Below are positions 54,230 through 62,790 of a stretch of 64,000 nucleotides of DNA, piece after piece. The notes under the pieces are model-generated. The model was not told the DNA's origin. It worked only from the letters and a program-made list of their open reading frames with translations, and did no database searches. The DNA comes from CAWAHD01 sp963781785 (GTDB lineage: Bacteria > Planctomycetota > Planctomycetia > Isosphaerales > Isosphaeraceae). The DNA lies in contig CAWAHD010000002.1 in NCBI GenBank assembly GCA_963781785.1, positions 1,488,001-1,552,000 of the forward strand, written 5' to 3'. A program made the translations under genes and the position numbers. How positions within the stretch are numbered: position 1 is the first letter of the stretch; each line of letters opens with the position of its first letter.

Positions 54230-55966
54230 GGCTTGCCTCCTTCCTCGTTCGCTGTCTCGTCCGGCGTCGCCGGCGGGGACCCTTGCGGCGGCAGCTCATC
54301 GTGCGTCTGTGCCGGCACATCGCCAAGCGGTCCGGCGGCCGGAGAGCCATCTGGGCAGATGGCCTTGGGCATCGCGGCTGAGTCCGCGAAAGCGGCTGGC
54401 GGCACCAGATCCACTTCTTGCCGAACGCCCCCTTCGCGCGTCAGGAACACGCGCTCGCCTTCGGCATGCAGGCTGAAATTCTTGCCGCCCAGTTGGCCTG
54501 TCACGTAGAACGGGGGCTTGGGCAAGCCGTTGCGAGCCAGCTCCAGTGCGTTGGCGGCGACCCGATCTTTGAGGGCCAGCAGGACCTCGGGAGCCGCCCC
54601 GAAAAACCGGTCCGCCGGCACCAGGCCGTCGATCCCGCTGTGGGTGCGCTGGAAGTTATACCAGTCGATGAAGTGGCCGATCCGCGCGGGCGTCGGCCAG
54701 ATCGAGGAACACAGCCGTCTCCACGCACTCGCGCCAGAGCGTTCCCCAGAACCGCTCGATCTTGCCCAAGGTCTGAGGATGGCGCGGCGCGGCCACGATC
54801 TGGCGGATGCCGCGCCCTTTGAGCTCCTTCTGGAAAGCGCTCTCGCCCCGCCAGGTCACGTACTGAGCGCCATTGTCGGTGAGGATTTCCTCGGGGACTC
54901 CGTAGGCCGCGATGCCCGCACGGAGAACCTCCAGCACCAGGGCCGTCGACTGGCTGGCGTGCAGACCGAAGCTGACGATGAACCGACTGTGGTCGTCGAG
55001 GAAGGCAACCAGGTAGACCCGCCGGTTCTGCCGCTTGAGCACGAAGGTGAACAGGTCGGTTTGCCAGAGCTGGCTGGGCCTGGCCCGCTCGAAGAAGCGG
55101 ACCTTGTCGGGATGAGGTCGTGTGGGGGTTTCCTGCAACTGGTAGCCCGCCTCATGAAGCACACGGGCGACCGCTGGCGGGCTGGCCGGCAGTGCCGGGC
55201 CGCGCACCAGCATCTGGCTGATGCGCTCGCATCCCCAGTCGGGATGCGCCTGCTTGAGCAAGAGGATGGTGCGTTTGGTCAGGTCGGGCAGGCGGCTTCC
55301 TTCGCGGGCGCCTCGGGGCTGTTCGAGCAAGCCGGCCGGTCCCTGGTGGGTGAACCGCTGTTTCCAGGCATAGAGCGTATGCTTGGAGACGCCCACCAAT
55401 GTTGCGAAATCCTTGGCGGGCAAGCCGCTGCGCTGCCAGCAGTCGAGGATCATGAGTCGCTGCTGGGGATTGTACGCCGCCGGCTTCACCTCCTCGGGTC
55501 GAGCCAGCCGCCGGCCGCGTTGCGTGCGTCTTTTGCCGGTCGGCAGCCCGAGCCCTTGCCGCCTGAGCTCAGCGACCGGGTCGAACTGGGCCGGCGGGCT
55601 GTCGAATTCGTTGGTCGGAACCCCGGAGGGCTCGTCCGCCTCCACACCGAGGTCGTCCCGGGCAGGCGACTGCGGGGCGTCTCCAAACTCCGGAGCGGTC
55701 TCATCCCCACGATCGGGCAGGCCCGGCGGCTCGGGTGTACGTTCATCAGGATGGACCGTCTCGGCAATCGAGGCGTCCGCATTCTCCGATTTCGTGTCGA
55801 TTGCTTCCGGAAATGTGATGAGGTCAATCTGGGAATCGACCGCGTCCGGTTCACCTTCCGCCGCCGGATCATTCTTTAAATCGGATGTCGGCCGGACCAA
55901 TTCTTCAGGCGGCCGTTCGCCAGGCGCGCCTCGACCACTCCACCACCGATTCCACTCGTTCCACAT
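54226..55966 (-). CDS. IS481/rve-type transposase (frame break near 54690)
   Basis: ATG 55966 (MWNEWNRWWSGRGAPGERPPEEL) behind GGCGAGGAG. An acidic variable N-terminal half precedes a helix-turn-helix (KDFATLVGVSKHTLYAWKQRFTHQGPAGL) and a second one (CERISQMLVRGPALPASPPAVARVLHEAGY). The DDE core is LWQTDLFTFVLKRQNRRVYLVAFLDDHSRFI, EILTDNGAQYV and TLGKIERFWGTLWRECV. The frame is lost after DLADARA; the end (HFIDWYNFQRTHSGIDGLVPADRFFG, beta domain, EEGGKP) is one frame over. Complete triad. Confidence 0.82.
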
Positions 55967-56035
55967 TTGCTCCTCGCCTCTGCGGCATTGCCGCGGCTGG
56001 GAGGAGACGTCGATTGCTCCGGTCAATTCTCCCAA

Positions 56036-56621
56036 TTACGCGGCAAGGATTTTGGTTGGGAGGACAATAATCATTCGTGCGTAGCGGGGACACTGCCTGG
56101 TTAGTTCTTGCCAGGTAGCGGCTCGCGCGGAGCCGCCTTACTGTTTCCGCTCGAGGCTCTCTCGGGCTTCTCCGAAGGCCGGCTCGACCACCGTTGGCCT
56201 CAATCCTCGTCGCAAACTCGAAACGAGTCGCGACACTTGGCCGGTCAGACTTCATCGCTCCACTGCGATCTTTCCTTCTTTCGAGGCGTATCGGCCATCC
56301 CTCGCTCCCACGTCGCCATTGACAAACGTGCATCATGTCACTTCGGCCGCATCAGGTCAATGAGGCGCTCCCCGCCCAATCGCCACTCGCCCAGGCCCGC
56401 CACGCGACATTAATTAAAAAAGCCGGAGTAGGCTAAATAAAACTAAACGTCACGCTCTGACTGGCCGATGATCTTCCCTGAAGCTCAGTTTCGTTGGAGC
56501 GCGCCCGACAGGTCTCGCGCCGACGGCCAGCCTGGGTTTCCAGCCCGAAATGGGCCGCGCGGAAACTGCCCGAAGCCCGCTTTGATCGACACAAAACGCT
56601 AACAACAAAGGGTTAACACCG
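56036..56621. other. Gap between transposon and primase gene
   Basis: No gene. GTAGCGGGGACACTGCC near 56078 is a possible transposon end. The last 200 bases turn AT-rich (TTAATTAAAAAAGCC near 56410, TAAATAAAACTAAACG near 56435), likely the promoter region of the primase gene. Confidence 0.4.
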
Positions 56622-58226
56622 ATGCTCAACCAGGAACAACACGGGGAAATCGTCGTGGCCAAGGCGGCACCGGAGAGACCACTCGATGCCCTGTTGCGGC
56701 TCGCCTCGACAGCGCGGCTGCACCGCTCGGCCGATGGCCGCCTGCATGCTCGAGTCAAGGTCGGCGATCGATTCAACACTTACGGTCTGAAGGCCTCCGC
56801 CGGCTTGCAGGACTGGCTGACCGATGCTTACTTTGCGACCTGCGGCCAGCCCCCTTCCGAATGGGCGGTTCGCCGCGTCATTGGCCTGCTCAAGGCAAGG
56901 GCGCGGTTCGACGGCGGCACGCCGTCGGTCTCGATTCGCGTCGGCCAGTTTGACGGCGCCGACCCTTTTTACTTTGTCGACCTGGGCGACCCGTCCGGGC
57001 GGGCGGTCCGGATCGGCCCCGAAGGGTGGGACCTGGTCGAAAAGCCCGGAATCCACTTCTGGCGCCCCGACGGCCTAATGCCTCTGCCCACCCCCCAGAG
57101 CGGCGGATCGCTCGACCTGCTTCGACCCTATGTGAATGTCAGCGACGACGATTTCCGACTCCTGATTGCCTGGCTCACGGCCGCATGCCGGCCGGTCGGC
57201 CCCTATCCGGTCCTCGTGCTCTACGGCGAACAAGGATCCGCCAAGAGCACGCTCACCCGGATCCTCCGGCTCCTGATCGACCCGCAAAACTGCCCGCTTC
57301 TGGGCGAGCCCAAAACCACCCGCGACCTGATGGTCACCGCCGTCAACGGCTGGCTCCTCGCGTACGATAACGTCAGTTCCCTGAGTAACGACCTATCCAA
57401 CAGTCTGTGCAGGCTCGCCTTCGGAGGCGGGATCTCCGATCGCAAGCTCTTCTCTAACGACGAGCGATTCGTGATCGCTGCGCAGAGGCCCCTGATCTTC
57501 AACGGGATTGAAGAATTCGTCGTTCGCGGCGACCTGATCGACCGCTCTATCATCATTCATCTGCCGACGATCTTGCCGGCGAGCCGACGCTCCGAGCACA
57601 CGTTCTGGAACGCCTTCCGTGCGGACTACCCACGGATCCTCGGGGGCGTCTATGACGCGATCGCCGGCGGCTTGCGCGAGCTGCCGTCGGTGAGTCTTCC
57701 GGAATTGCCGCGGATGGCCGACTACGCCCAGTGGGGCGAAGCGGTTGGCCGGGGACTGGGGTGGGATCCCGGTGCCTTCTTGTGGACGTATTCCGGCAAC
57801 TGCCGGGACGCGACGGTGCCGCTTTTGGGTGGCTCGGCGGTCGCATCCGTGCTGTTCCAAACCGCCCGCACCCTGGACCAGAAGGAGTGGCAGGGCTGCT
57901 CCCCGAGCCAAGCCTACGCACAGCTCACGCGGCACATGCGCTGGTCGGCCGCTGACTCGGTCCGCCATCTGCTGCCTCATGAGGCCCGCAGGATCATGGC
58001 CGCCAGTACGGCTCGCTGGCCCAAAGACGTTCAGGAGTTTTCCAAGGAGCTGCGCCGTATCGCGCCTCAGTGCCGCCTGCACGGTCTATCCATCGATTTC
58101 AAGCGGACCAACGAGGGGCGCCAGATCTTCTTCAACTATGAGGAACTCCCAGGCCAAGAATCCGAAGAAGAGCGGCAGCTTCGTGCCGCGTTTGAATATG
58201 CGAGGAAGTCGAAGGGTCATTCATGA
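56622..58226 (+). CDS. Primase/helicase-like replication ATPase
   Basis: 534 residues from ATG 56622 with AAAGGG upstream, intact. N-terminal ~170 residues are of the kind found ahead of phage/plasmid helicases (GLQDWLTDAYFATCGQPPSEWAVRRVIGLLKARA; GIHFWRPDGLMPLP). Walker A is GEQGSAKS (202-209), Walker B-like strand GWLLAYDN (243-250), then an arginine-finger/sensor region (FGGGISDRKLFSNDERFVIAAQRPLIFNGIEEFVVRGDLIDRSIIIHL). Resembles the C-terminal ATPases of phage D5/plasmid primase-helicases. Four spaced copies of a short motif follow within 400 bases, as at an iteron origin. Confidence 0.75.
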   Translation: MLNQEQHGEIVVAKAAPERPLDALLRLASTARLHRSADGRLHARVKVGDRFNTYGLKASAGLQDWLTDAYFATCGQPPSEWAVRRVIGLLKARARFDGGTPSVSIRVGQFDGADPFYFVDLGDPSGRAVRIGPEGWDLVEKPGIHFWRPDGLMPLPTPQSGGSLDLLRPYVNVSDDDFRLLIAWLTAACRPVGPYPVLVLYGEQGSAKSTLTRILRLLIDPQNCPLLGEPKTTRDLMVTAVNGWLLAYDNVSSLSNDLSNSLCRLAFGGGISDRKLFSNDERFVIAAQRPLIFNGIEEFVVRGDLIDRSIIIHLPTILPASRRSEHTFWNAFRADYPRILGGVYDAIAGGLRELPSVSLPELPRMADYAQWGEAVGRGLGWDPGAFLWTYSGNCRDATVPLLGGSAVASVLFQTARTLDQKEWQGCSPSQAYAQLTRHMRWSAADSVRHLLPHEARRIMAASTARWPKDVQEFSKELRRIAPQCRLHGLSIDFKRTNEGRQIFFNYEELPGQESEEERQLRAAFEYARKSKGHS

Positions 58227-58400
58227 CGCTCATACCTTTTCGATTCTTCCCGATTCATGACGATTCCCTTTTGCATCAGATGGATCGACTTCGCCGGTCG
58301 GACCGCCTTTCCTGATCATGCACCCGACATGGCGTAAGTAGCAGGTCTATAACGAGTTGAGTCAGGACACCCGATTTTCGAGCCTCAAGTTCCGGTTGTG

Positions 58401-58613
58401 CACGTGACATGCACTAACCGGTTGCCGGATCAAGACTTGTGACACGGAGTTCCGAAGACTCCGATTTTGCACGTGACATGCGATAACCGATGGTCAGACA
58501 GGGACTTGCGGCAAATGGTACCGAGATCTCCGATTATTCACGTGACATGCGCAAAACCAATCTGAATCGAGGTTTAGGGCGACAAATCGGTTCCGATTAT
58601 TCACGTGACATGC
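58401..58613. repeat. Four iteron-like direct repeats (CACGTGACATGC)
   Basis: Exact 12-mers at 58401, 58470, 58539 and 58602, spaced 69, 69 and 63 bases apart. The longer core in copies 2-4 is CCGATT-WTT-SCACGTGACATGCG with a conserved Pu-rich ACC behind. Intervening DNA is only weakly similar. Downstream of the primase-like gene; plausible replication-initiator or regulator sites. Confidence 0.8.
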
Positions 58614-58750
58614 GCAACTCCAGTCGTTGAAAAGACTTGAGCAAAGTGATGATTTTTGGTGTGTCGCGCTTTTGTGTGTGAGGTGCCCCGGCACGAATCG
58701 ACGGATTGATCGAGGGCCCGCTAGCAGGCTGCGATTGTCGCCCCACTGCG

Positions 58751-59292
58751 TAGGTCAGGCTTTCCAGCCTGACGGCCGGAAACGTCAGGCTGGAAAGCCT
58801 GACCTACTTCAACCGACGGAAACGTCAGGCTGGAAAGCCTGACCTACTTCAACCGACGGAAACGTCAGGCTGGAAAGCCTGACCTACTTCAACCGACGGA
58901 AACGTCAGGCTGGAAAGCCTGACCTACTTCAACCGACGGAATCGTCAGGCTGGAAAGCCTGACCTACTTCAACCGACGGAATCGTCAGGCTGGAAAGCCT
59001 GACCTACTTCAACCGACGGAATCGTCAGGCTGGAAAGCCTGACCTACTTCAACCGACGGAATCGTCAGGCTGGAAAGCCTGACCTACTTCAACCGACGGA
59101 AACGTCAGGCTGGAAAGCCTGACCTACTTCAACCGACGGAATCGTCAGGCTGGAAAGCCTGACCTACTTCAACCGACGGAATCGTCAGGCTGGAAAGCCT
59201 GACCTACTTCAACCGCCCGAAACGTCAGGCTGGAAAGCCTGACCTACTTCAATCGCCGCAAACGTCAGGCTGGAAAGCCTGACCTACGTCAA
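58751..59292. repeat. GQAFQPD palindromic tandem array, about 12.8 copies of 40 bp
   Basis: Starts with one inverted copy (TAGGTCAGGCTTTCCAGCC at 58751), then head-to-tail 40-base units from 58781. Each unit is (A/T)CGTCAGGCTGGAAAGCCTG plus ACCTACTTCAACCGACGGA. Two unit types alternate irregularly (AACG or ATCG start). The last two units diverge in the linker. Each unit holds an eight-base stem hairpin with a GGAA loop. Units abut directly with no unique spacers, so this is not CRISPR. Confidence 0.95.
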
Positions 59293-59595
59293 CTCACAGC
59301 CGAAGCCATCGACCATTCCGAAGTCCAAGCGAACAGCCCGGTCGTCGCCCGAACCTGTCATCGGGAACCGGACCGGTCGCGTCTCGTTTCCCCTCGCCCG
59401 AGGCGCTCTTCTCGCGGCAGCGCTAACCCTACGCCTGGCCAGTGCCAGCCAGCCGCCTGCCGGATCGCCCGTGACTCCCGCGCACACCTTCTTCAGAAGT
59501 TTCTACTAGGGCGCTCTTGCCGGCTCTTCCGCCTGTGAATTTGTGGTAAAGTGATCCTATCCGGTTCTTCTTTACAACGAGCGGAGCGCTCCGCG
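59293..59595. other. Gap after the tandem array
   Basis: No credible gene; the minus-strand frame ending at 59284 is Arg-rich shadow. The last 60 bases are the promoter/leader region of the next gene (GTGGTAAAGTGATCCTAT). Confidence 0.4.
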
Positions 59596-59778
59596 ATGGA
59601 GACCGACAAGGTCATTACTTATTCGGCGATCGGAGTGGCTGGTATCGTTTTTCTCGTCTTTCTGCTCGATCTGATCGCCGGGATTTTTTACCACAATGTC
59701 GCGATGGACATCATGTTCCTGTTAGGGTCCGCGTTCCTGCTTTGGCAGGGGGTGGAGACCATACTCGAGCTCCGCTGA
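59596..59778 (+). CDS. Small two-helix membrane protein
   Basis: ATG 59596 (METDKVITYSAIGVAGIVFLVFLLDLIAGIFY), 60 residues. Two membrane helices (YSAIGVAGIVFLVFLLDLIAG and DIMFLLGSAFLLWQGVETIL). Small proteins of this layout are common in planctomycetes; function unknown. Stands alone, convergent with the CobA-HemD gene. Confidence 0.7.
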   Translation: METDKVITYSAIGVAGIVFLVFLLDLIAGIFYHNVAMDIMFLLGSAFLLWQGVETILELR

Positions 59779-59842
59779 GCCCGGCGATGCCCGCCGGACG
59801 AACATTGAGCCACGTCCGACTCACGACAACATGATCAATCAA

Positions 59843-61408
59843 TCAGGACAGGCGCTCCTGGGCGACCTTTGCGACCAGCGCGGCGACCAAGCCCTCCCAC
59901 GTGAATTCGGCAGCTTCCACGGCGACGTTCCAGCCGAGCGCGACGGCCGTTTCCGAGGTGACAGGGCTCAAGCTCGCGAGCCGGATTTCCTTGCCCACGC
60001 GAACGCGTGCCTCTTCCGGCAGCAGGCCATGAAGCCGGGTCGTGATGGCTGAGCTGGTGATCGTGATCCAGTCGACCGTGCCAAGGGCGATCCGCTCGAT
60101 CACCGGCTCCGGGAACGACTCGACGTCGCGATTCTGGTAGACGGCGACCTGGTCGACATCAGCCAGTTGCTCGAGCGTCTCCTTGAGGACGGTTCGCCCA
60201 CGGTCCGCCCGGGCCAGCAGGATCTTGCGCCCGTGGGCCAGGGTCGCGAGGGCGGCGGCAAGCGACTCGGAGCGATAAGACTCGGGGACGAGGTCGGCGT
60301 TGAGATGGAAGCCGGCGAGGGCCTGGGCGGTCGCCGGGCCGATCGCGGCGAGTTGCAAGTGGCCCAGAGCCCGCAGGTCGCGGCCGCGGGCTTGCAGACG
60401 CTCGACCAGAAAGCGCACTCCATTGGCCGACGTGAACACCAGCCAGTCATAGTCGGCAAGCCGGTCGATGGCCGCGTCGAGGAGCCCCGGATCGTCGAGC
60501 GGCTCCACCTCGATCGTGGGAGCCAGCAGCACTTCAGCCCCCAGGCTCTCGAGGGCAGCCACTGTGCGGCACGCCTCTGCGCGGGGCCGCGTGACCACGA
60601 TCCTCTGGCCGAAGAGCGGAAGCCGTTCAAACCACGCGAGGTCATTTCGCAGCGCAACGACCGAGCCGACGACAAGCAGTGCAGGGGGCTCGACGCCGCT
60701 TTTGAGGGCGACGTCGGCAATCGTCTCCAGAGTGGCCACGTGCGTGCGTTGTCCGGCGAGCGTGCCAGACTGGATCACGCACGCCGGGGTATCGCCCGCC
60801 TTGCCATGATTGAGCAAGGTGCGGCAGATCGACCCCAGATGGGTGACACCCATGTAAACGACCAGGGTGCCGGGAAAGCGCGCAAGCGCCGCCCAGTCGA
60901 GCAGACCCGGATCGGACACGACTTCGGGGTCGCCGTGGCCGGTCACAAAGGCGACCGCCGACGCCGTCGTGCGTTGTGTCACGGCGATTCCCGCGTACGC
61001 TGTGGCCCCGAGCCCGGCGGTCACTCCCGGCACGATCTCGAACGAAATGCCCGCAGCGCGCAAAGAGATCGCTTCCTCGGCCCCCCGCCCGAAGACCAGC
61101 GGGTCTCCGCCTTTGAGCCGCACAACGCGGCGTCCTGCCCGGGCATGGTCGATCAACAGGTCGTTGATTTCGCTCTGGGTCAGCGTGCAATGGCCGATCG
61201 ACTTGCCGGCGCAGATCCGCAGAGCGGCTTCCGGTGCAAGGTCGAGCAGGCGGGAGCTCGCCAGATGGTCATACACAACGACGTCGGCGCGAGAGAGGAC
61301 GGCCTCGCCCCGCCGGGTCAATAGCCCGGGATCACCCGGGCCCGACCCGACCAGGTACACCGTCCCCAGCCCGGCGGATGGCTCTTTCTCGCTGACATGT
61401 CCGATCAT
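59843..61408 (-). CDS. Uroporphyrinogen-III C-methyltransferase / uroporphyrinogen-III synthase fusion
   Basis: 521 residues from ATG 61408. Residues 15-255 are the SAM-dependent SUMT: GTVYLVGSGPGDPGLLTRRG, VVRLKGGDPLVFGRGAEE, PGVTAGLGATAYAGIAVTQR, VAFVTGHGDPE. Residues ~270-515 are a HemD-type synthase (RIVVTRPRAEACRTVAALESLGAEV, DWLVFTSANGVRFLVERL, AAIGPATAQALAGFHLNADLVPE, VDWITITSSAITTRLHGLL). The two steps close the tetrapyrrole ring and divert it to sirohaem/cobalamin. Starts 20 bases after tatC and is probably cotranscribed. Confidence 0.93.
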   Translation of the reverse strand: MIGHVSEKEPSAGLGTVYLVGSGPGDPGLLTRRGEAVLSRADVVVYDHLASSRLLDLAPEAALRICAGKSIGHCTLTQSEINDLLIDHARAGRRVVRLKGGDPLVFGRGAEEAISLRAAGISFEIVPGVTAGLGATAYAGIAVTQRTTASAVAFVTGHGDPEVVSDPGLLDWAALARFPGTLVVYMGVTHLGSICRTLLNHGKAGDTPACVIQSGTLAGQRTHVATLETIADVALKSGVEPPALLVVGSVVALRNDLAWFERLPLFGQRIVVTRPRAEACRTVAALESLGAEVLLAPTIEVEPLDDPGLLDAAIDRLADYDWLVFTSANGVRFLVERLQARGRDLRALGHLQLAAIGPATAQALAGFHLNADLVPESYRSESLAAALATLAHGRKILLARADRGRTVLKETLEQLADVDQVAVYQNRDVESFPEPVIERIALGTVDWITITSSAITTRLHGLLPEEARVRVGKEIRLASLSPVTSETAVALGWNVAVEAAEFTWEGLVAALVAKVAQERLS

Positions 61409-61428
61409 GGCTCAAGTTCGACAATGAC

Positions 61429-62457
61429 TCATGACCCAGACGAGCTGGGGACCGGTGTCCAGTATTTGTTGCCGCTGATCAGCAAGATGCCCAGCTCGTA
61501 GAGCAGAATCATGGGCAATGCCAAGAGAACCATGCTGATCGGGTCCTGTCCGGGCGTGAGCACCGCGGCGGCGATCGCGATCACCAGGATGGCGAATTTC
61601 CGCTTGGCCCGGAAGTCCGCGACCGTGAAGATGTGGATTCGCTCGAGGAACAGCATGATCAGCGGTGTTTGAAACGAGACACCGAAAACGAGGGGGAGAA
61701 TCGTGGCAAAGCCCATCCAATCGCTGAGTCTCAAGGTCGGCGCGACTCCCAGCCAGACGTTGAACTGGAGCAGAAACGTCAATGTGAGGGGCAGCACCCC
61801 GAAGAAGCAAAGGAAGACGCCCGCGAGGAACAGGCCCAGCGAAAACGGCAGGTATTTCTTGACGTAGCTTTGCTCATGGCGGTAAAGACCGGCCGCCACG
61901 AAGGCCCAACCCTGGTAGAAGACCCAGGGACTGGCGACCACCAAGCCGGTGACCAGGCACACCATGAAGAAGATGGTGAGGGTCTCCAGCGGAGCGAGCG
62001 AGACCAGGCTCTGGTCGATCTGGACGGTGGACTGCTGCACCTGACGGATGAATCCCGCAGAGAAGAACTGAACCGGGATGCTCAGGGTCTTCTCCTTGAG
62101 GGTTTCCGGGTCCGGAAGCTTGAGGTCGGGGGCGATCTTTCCGAGCTCGGTCACGAAGGCATCGGCATCGACGACGGCCTGGAGTTTTTCACTCTTTGCT
62201 TCTTGCTTCTCGGCTTCATCGGTTTTCTTCTTGTATTCGTTTTCATAAAAGTCTTTGAGAGCGAGCTTGGCAGGCTCTTCCATTTTCTTCATCACCCGGT
62301 AGCCGATGTCGAGCCCCGGAATGAACACCACAAGTAAGCCGACAAACAAGCCAATCAGGGCGAGGATGAGGCGAACGCGCAGCTCTTCAATGTGCTCGCC
62401 GAAGCTCATCGTGGCCATCGACTGCTCTTCAGCGAAGAGATCTTGATCGTTGGGCAT
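61429..62457 (-). CDS. tatC: Twin-arginine translocase subunit TatC (planctomycete type)
   Basis: 342 residues from ATG 62457 with GGGAGG upstream. MSFGEHIEELRVRLILALIGLFVGLLVVF is the conserved TatC N-terminus (the HLxELRxR motif appears as HIEELRVR). TM1 is followed by an unusually long charged insert (residues ~55-155: KKMEEPAKLALKDFYENEYKKKTDEAEKQEAKSEK...), where most TatC have a short loop. The remaining helices are standard, including FGVSFQTPLIMLFLERIHIFTV and LTPGQDPISMVLLALPMILLYELGIL. Forms the Tat receptor for folded RR-signal proteins, such as molybdoenzymes. Confidence 0.93.
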   Translation of the reverse strand: MPNDQDLFAEEQSMATMSFGEHIEELRVRLILALIGLFVGLLVVFIPGLDIGYRVMKKMEEPAKLALKDFYENEYKKKTDEAEKQEAKSEKLQAVVDADAFVTELGKIAPDLKLPDPETLKEKTLSIPVQFFSAGFIRQVQQSTVQIDQSLVSLAPLETLTIFFMVCLVTGLVVASPWVFYQGWAFVAAGLYRHEQSYVKKYLPFSLGLFLAGVFLCFFGVLPLTLTFLLQFNVWLGVAPTLRLSDWMGFATILPLVFGVSFQTPLIMLFLERIHIFTVADFRAKRKFAILVIAIAAAVLTPGQDPISMVLLALPMILLYELGILLISGNKYWTPVPSSSGS

Positions 62458-62790
62458 GGAAGGGAACCTCCCGCATACAGGCTGGGTGGAGATCGCCGGA
62501 AACGGCGGTGCAGAGAGGAGACGCGGGCTGCGTCGGCCAGTCCCGAGGCCGGAGCCCTTGTGGGCGGCACCGCCCGCCGGCTTCGCGGGGACAGCCAGGC
62601 GTGCGGGAGCGTTCCTATCAGGAGTAAGCTTATCACACTTCGCTCAGTCGTTTCCAGAGGAATGCGGCACGCGAGGCGGCTGGCGGGCAACAAACGATGG
62701 GTGCCCCGGTCGTGGTCGCTCCCGTGATCGACGTCGCGGCTCCGGGCTTGAGCGTGCCAATCATTGTCCCAGGGCGTGGCGAGTGATCTA
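62458..62790. other. Divergent intergenic region tatC / molybdoenzyme
   Basis: No gene; both neighbours are transcribed outward. The ribosome site of tatC is at its left edge. No clear promoter boxes seen. Confidence 0.4.

Noticed and set aside
58401..58613. CRISPR with four repeats
   Set aside because: The conserved part is only 12-24 bases and the intervening DNA is partly similar and about 57 bases long; iterons fit better.
58494..58694. Small Cys/His protein with CACHVNNR repeats
   Set aside because: The repeated peptide is the translation of the iteron motif; no start site or context supports a gene.
58751..59292. CRISPR array
   Set aside because: Units are contiguous and identical, with no unique spacers and no cas genes nearby.
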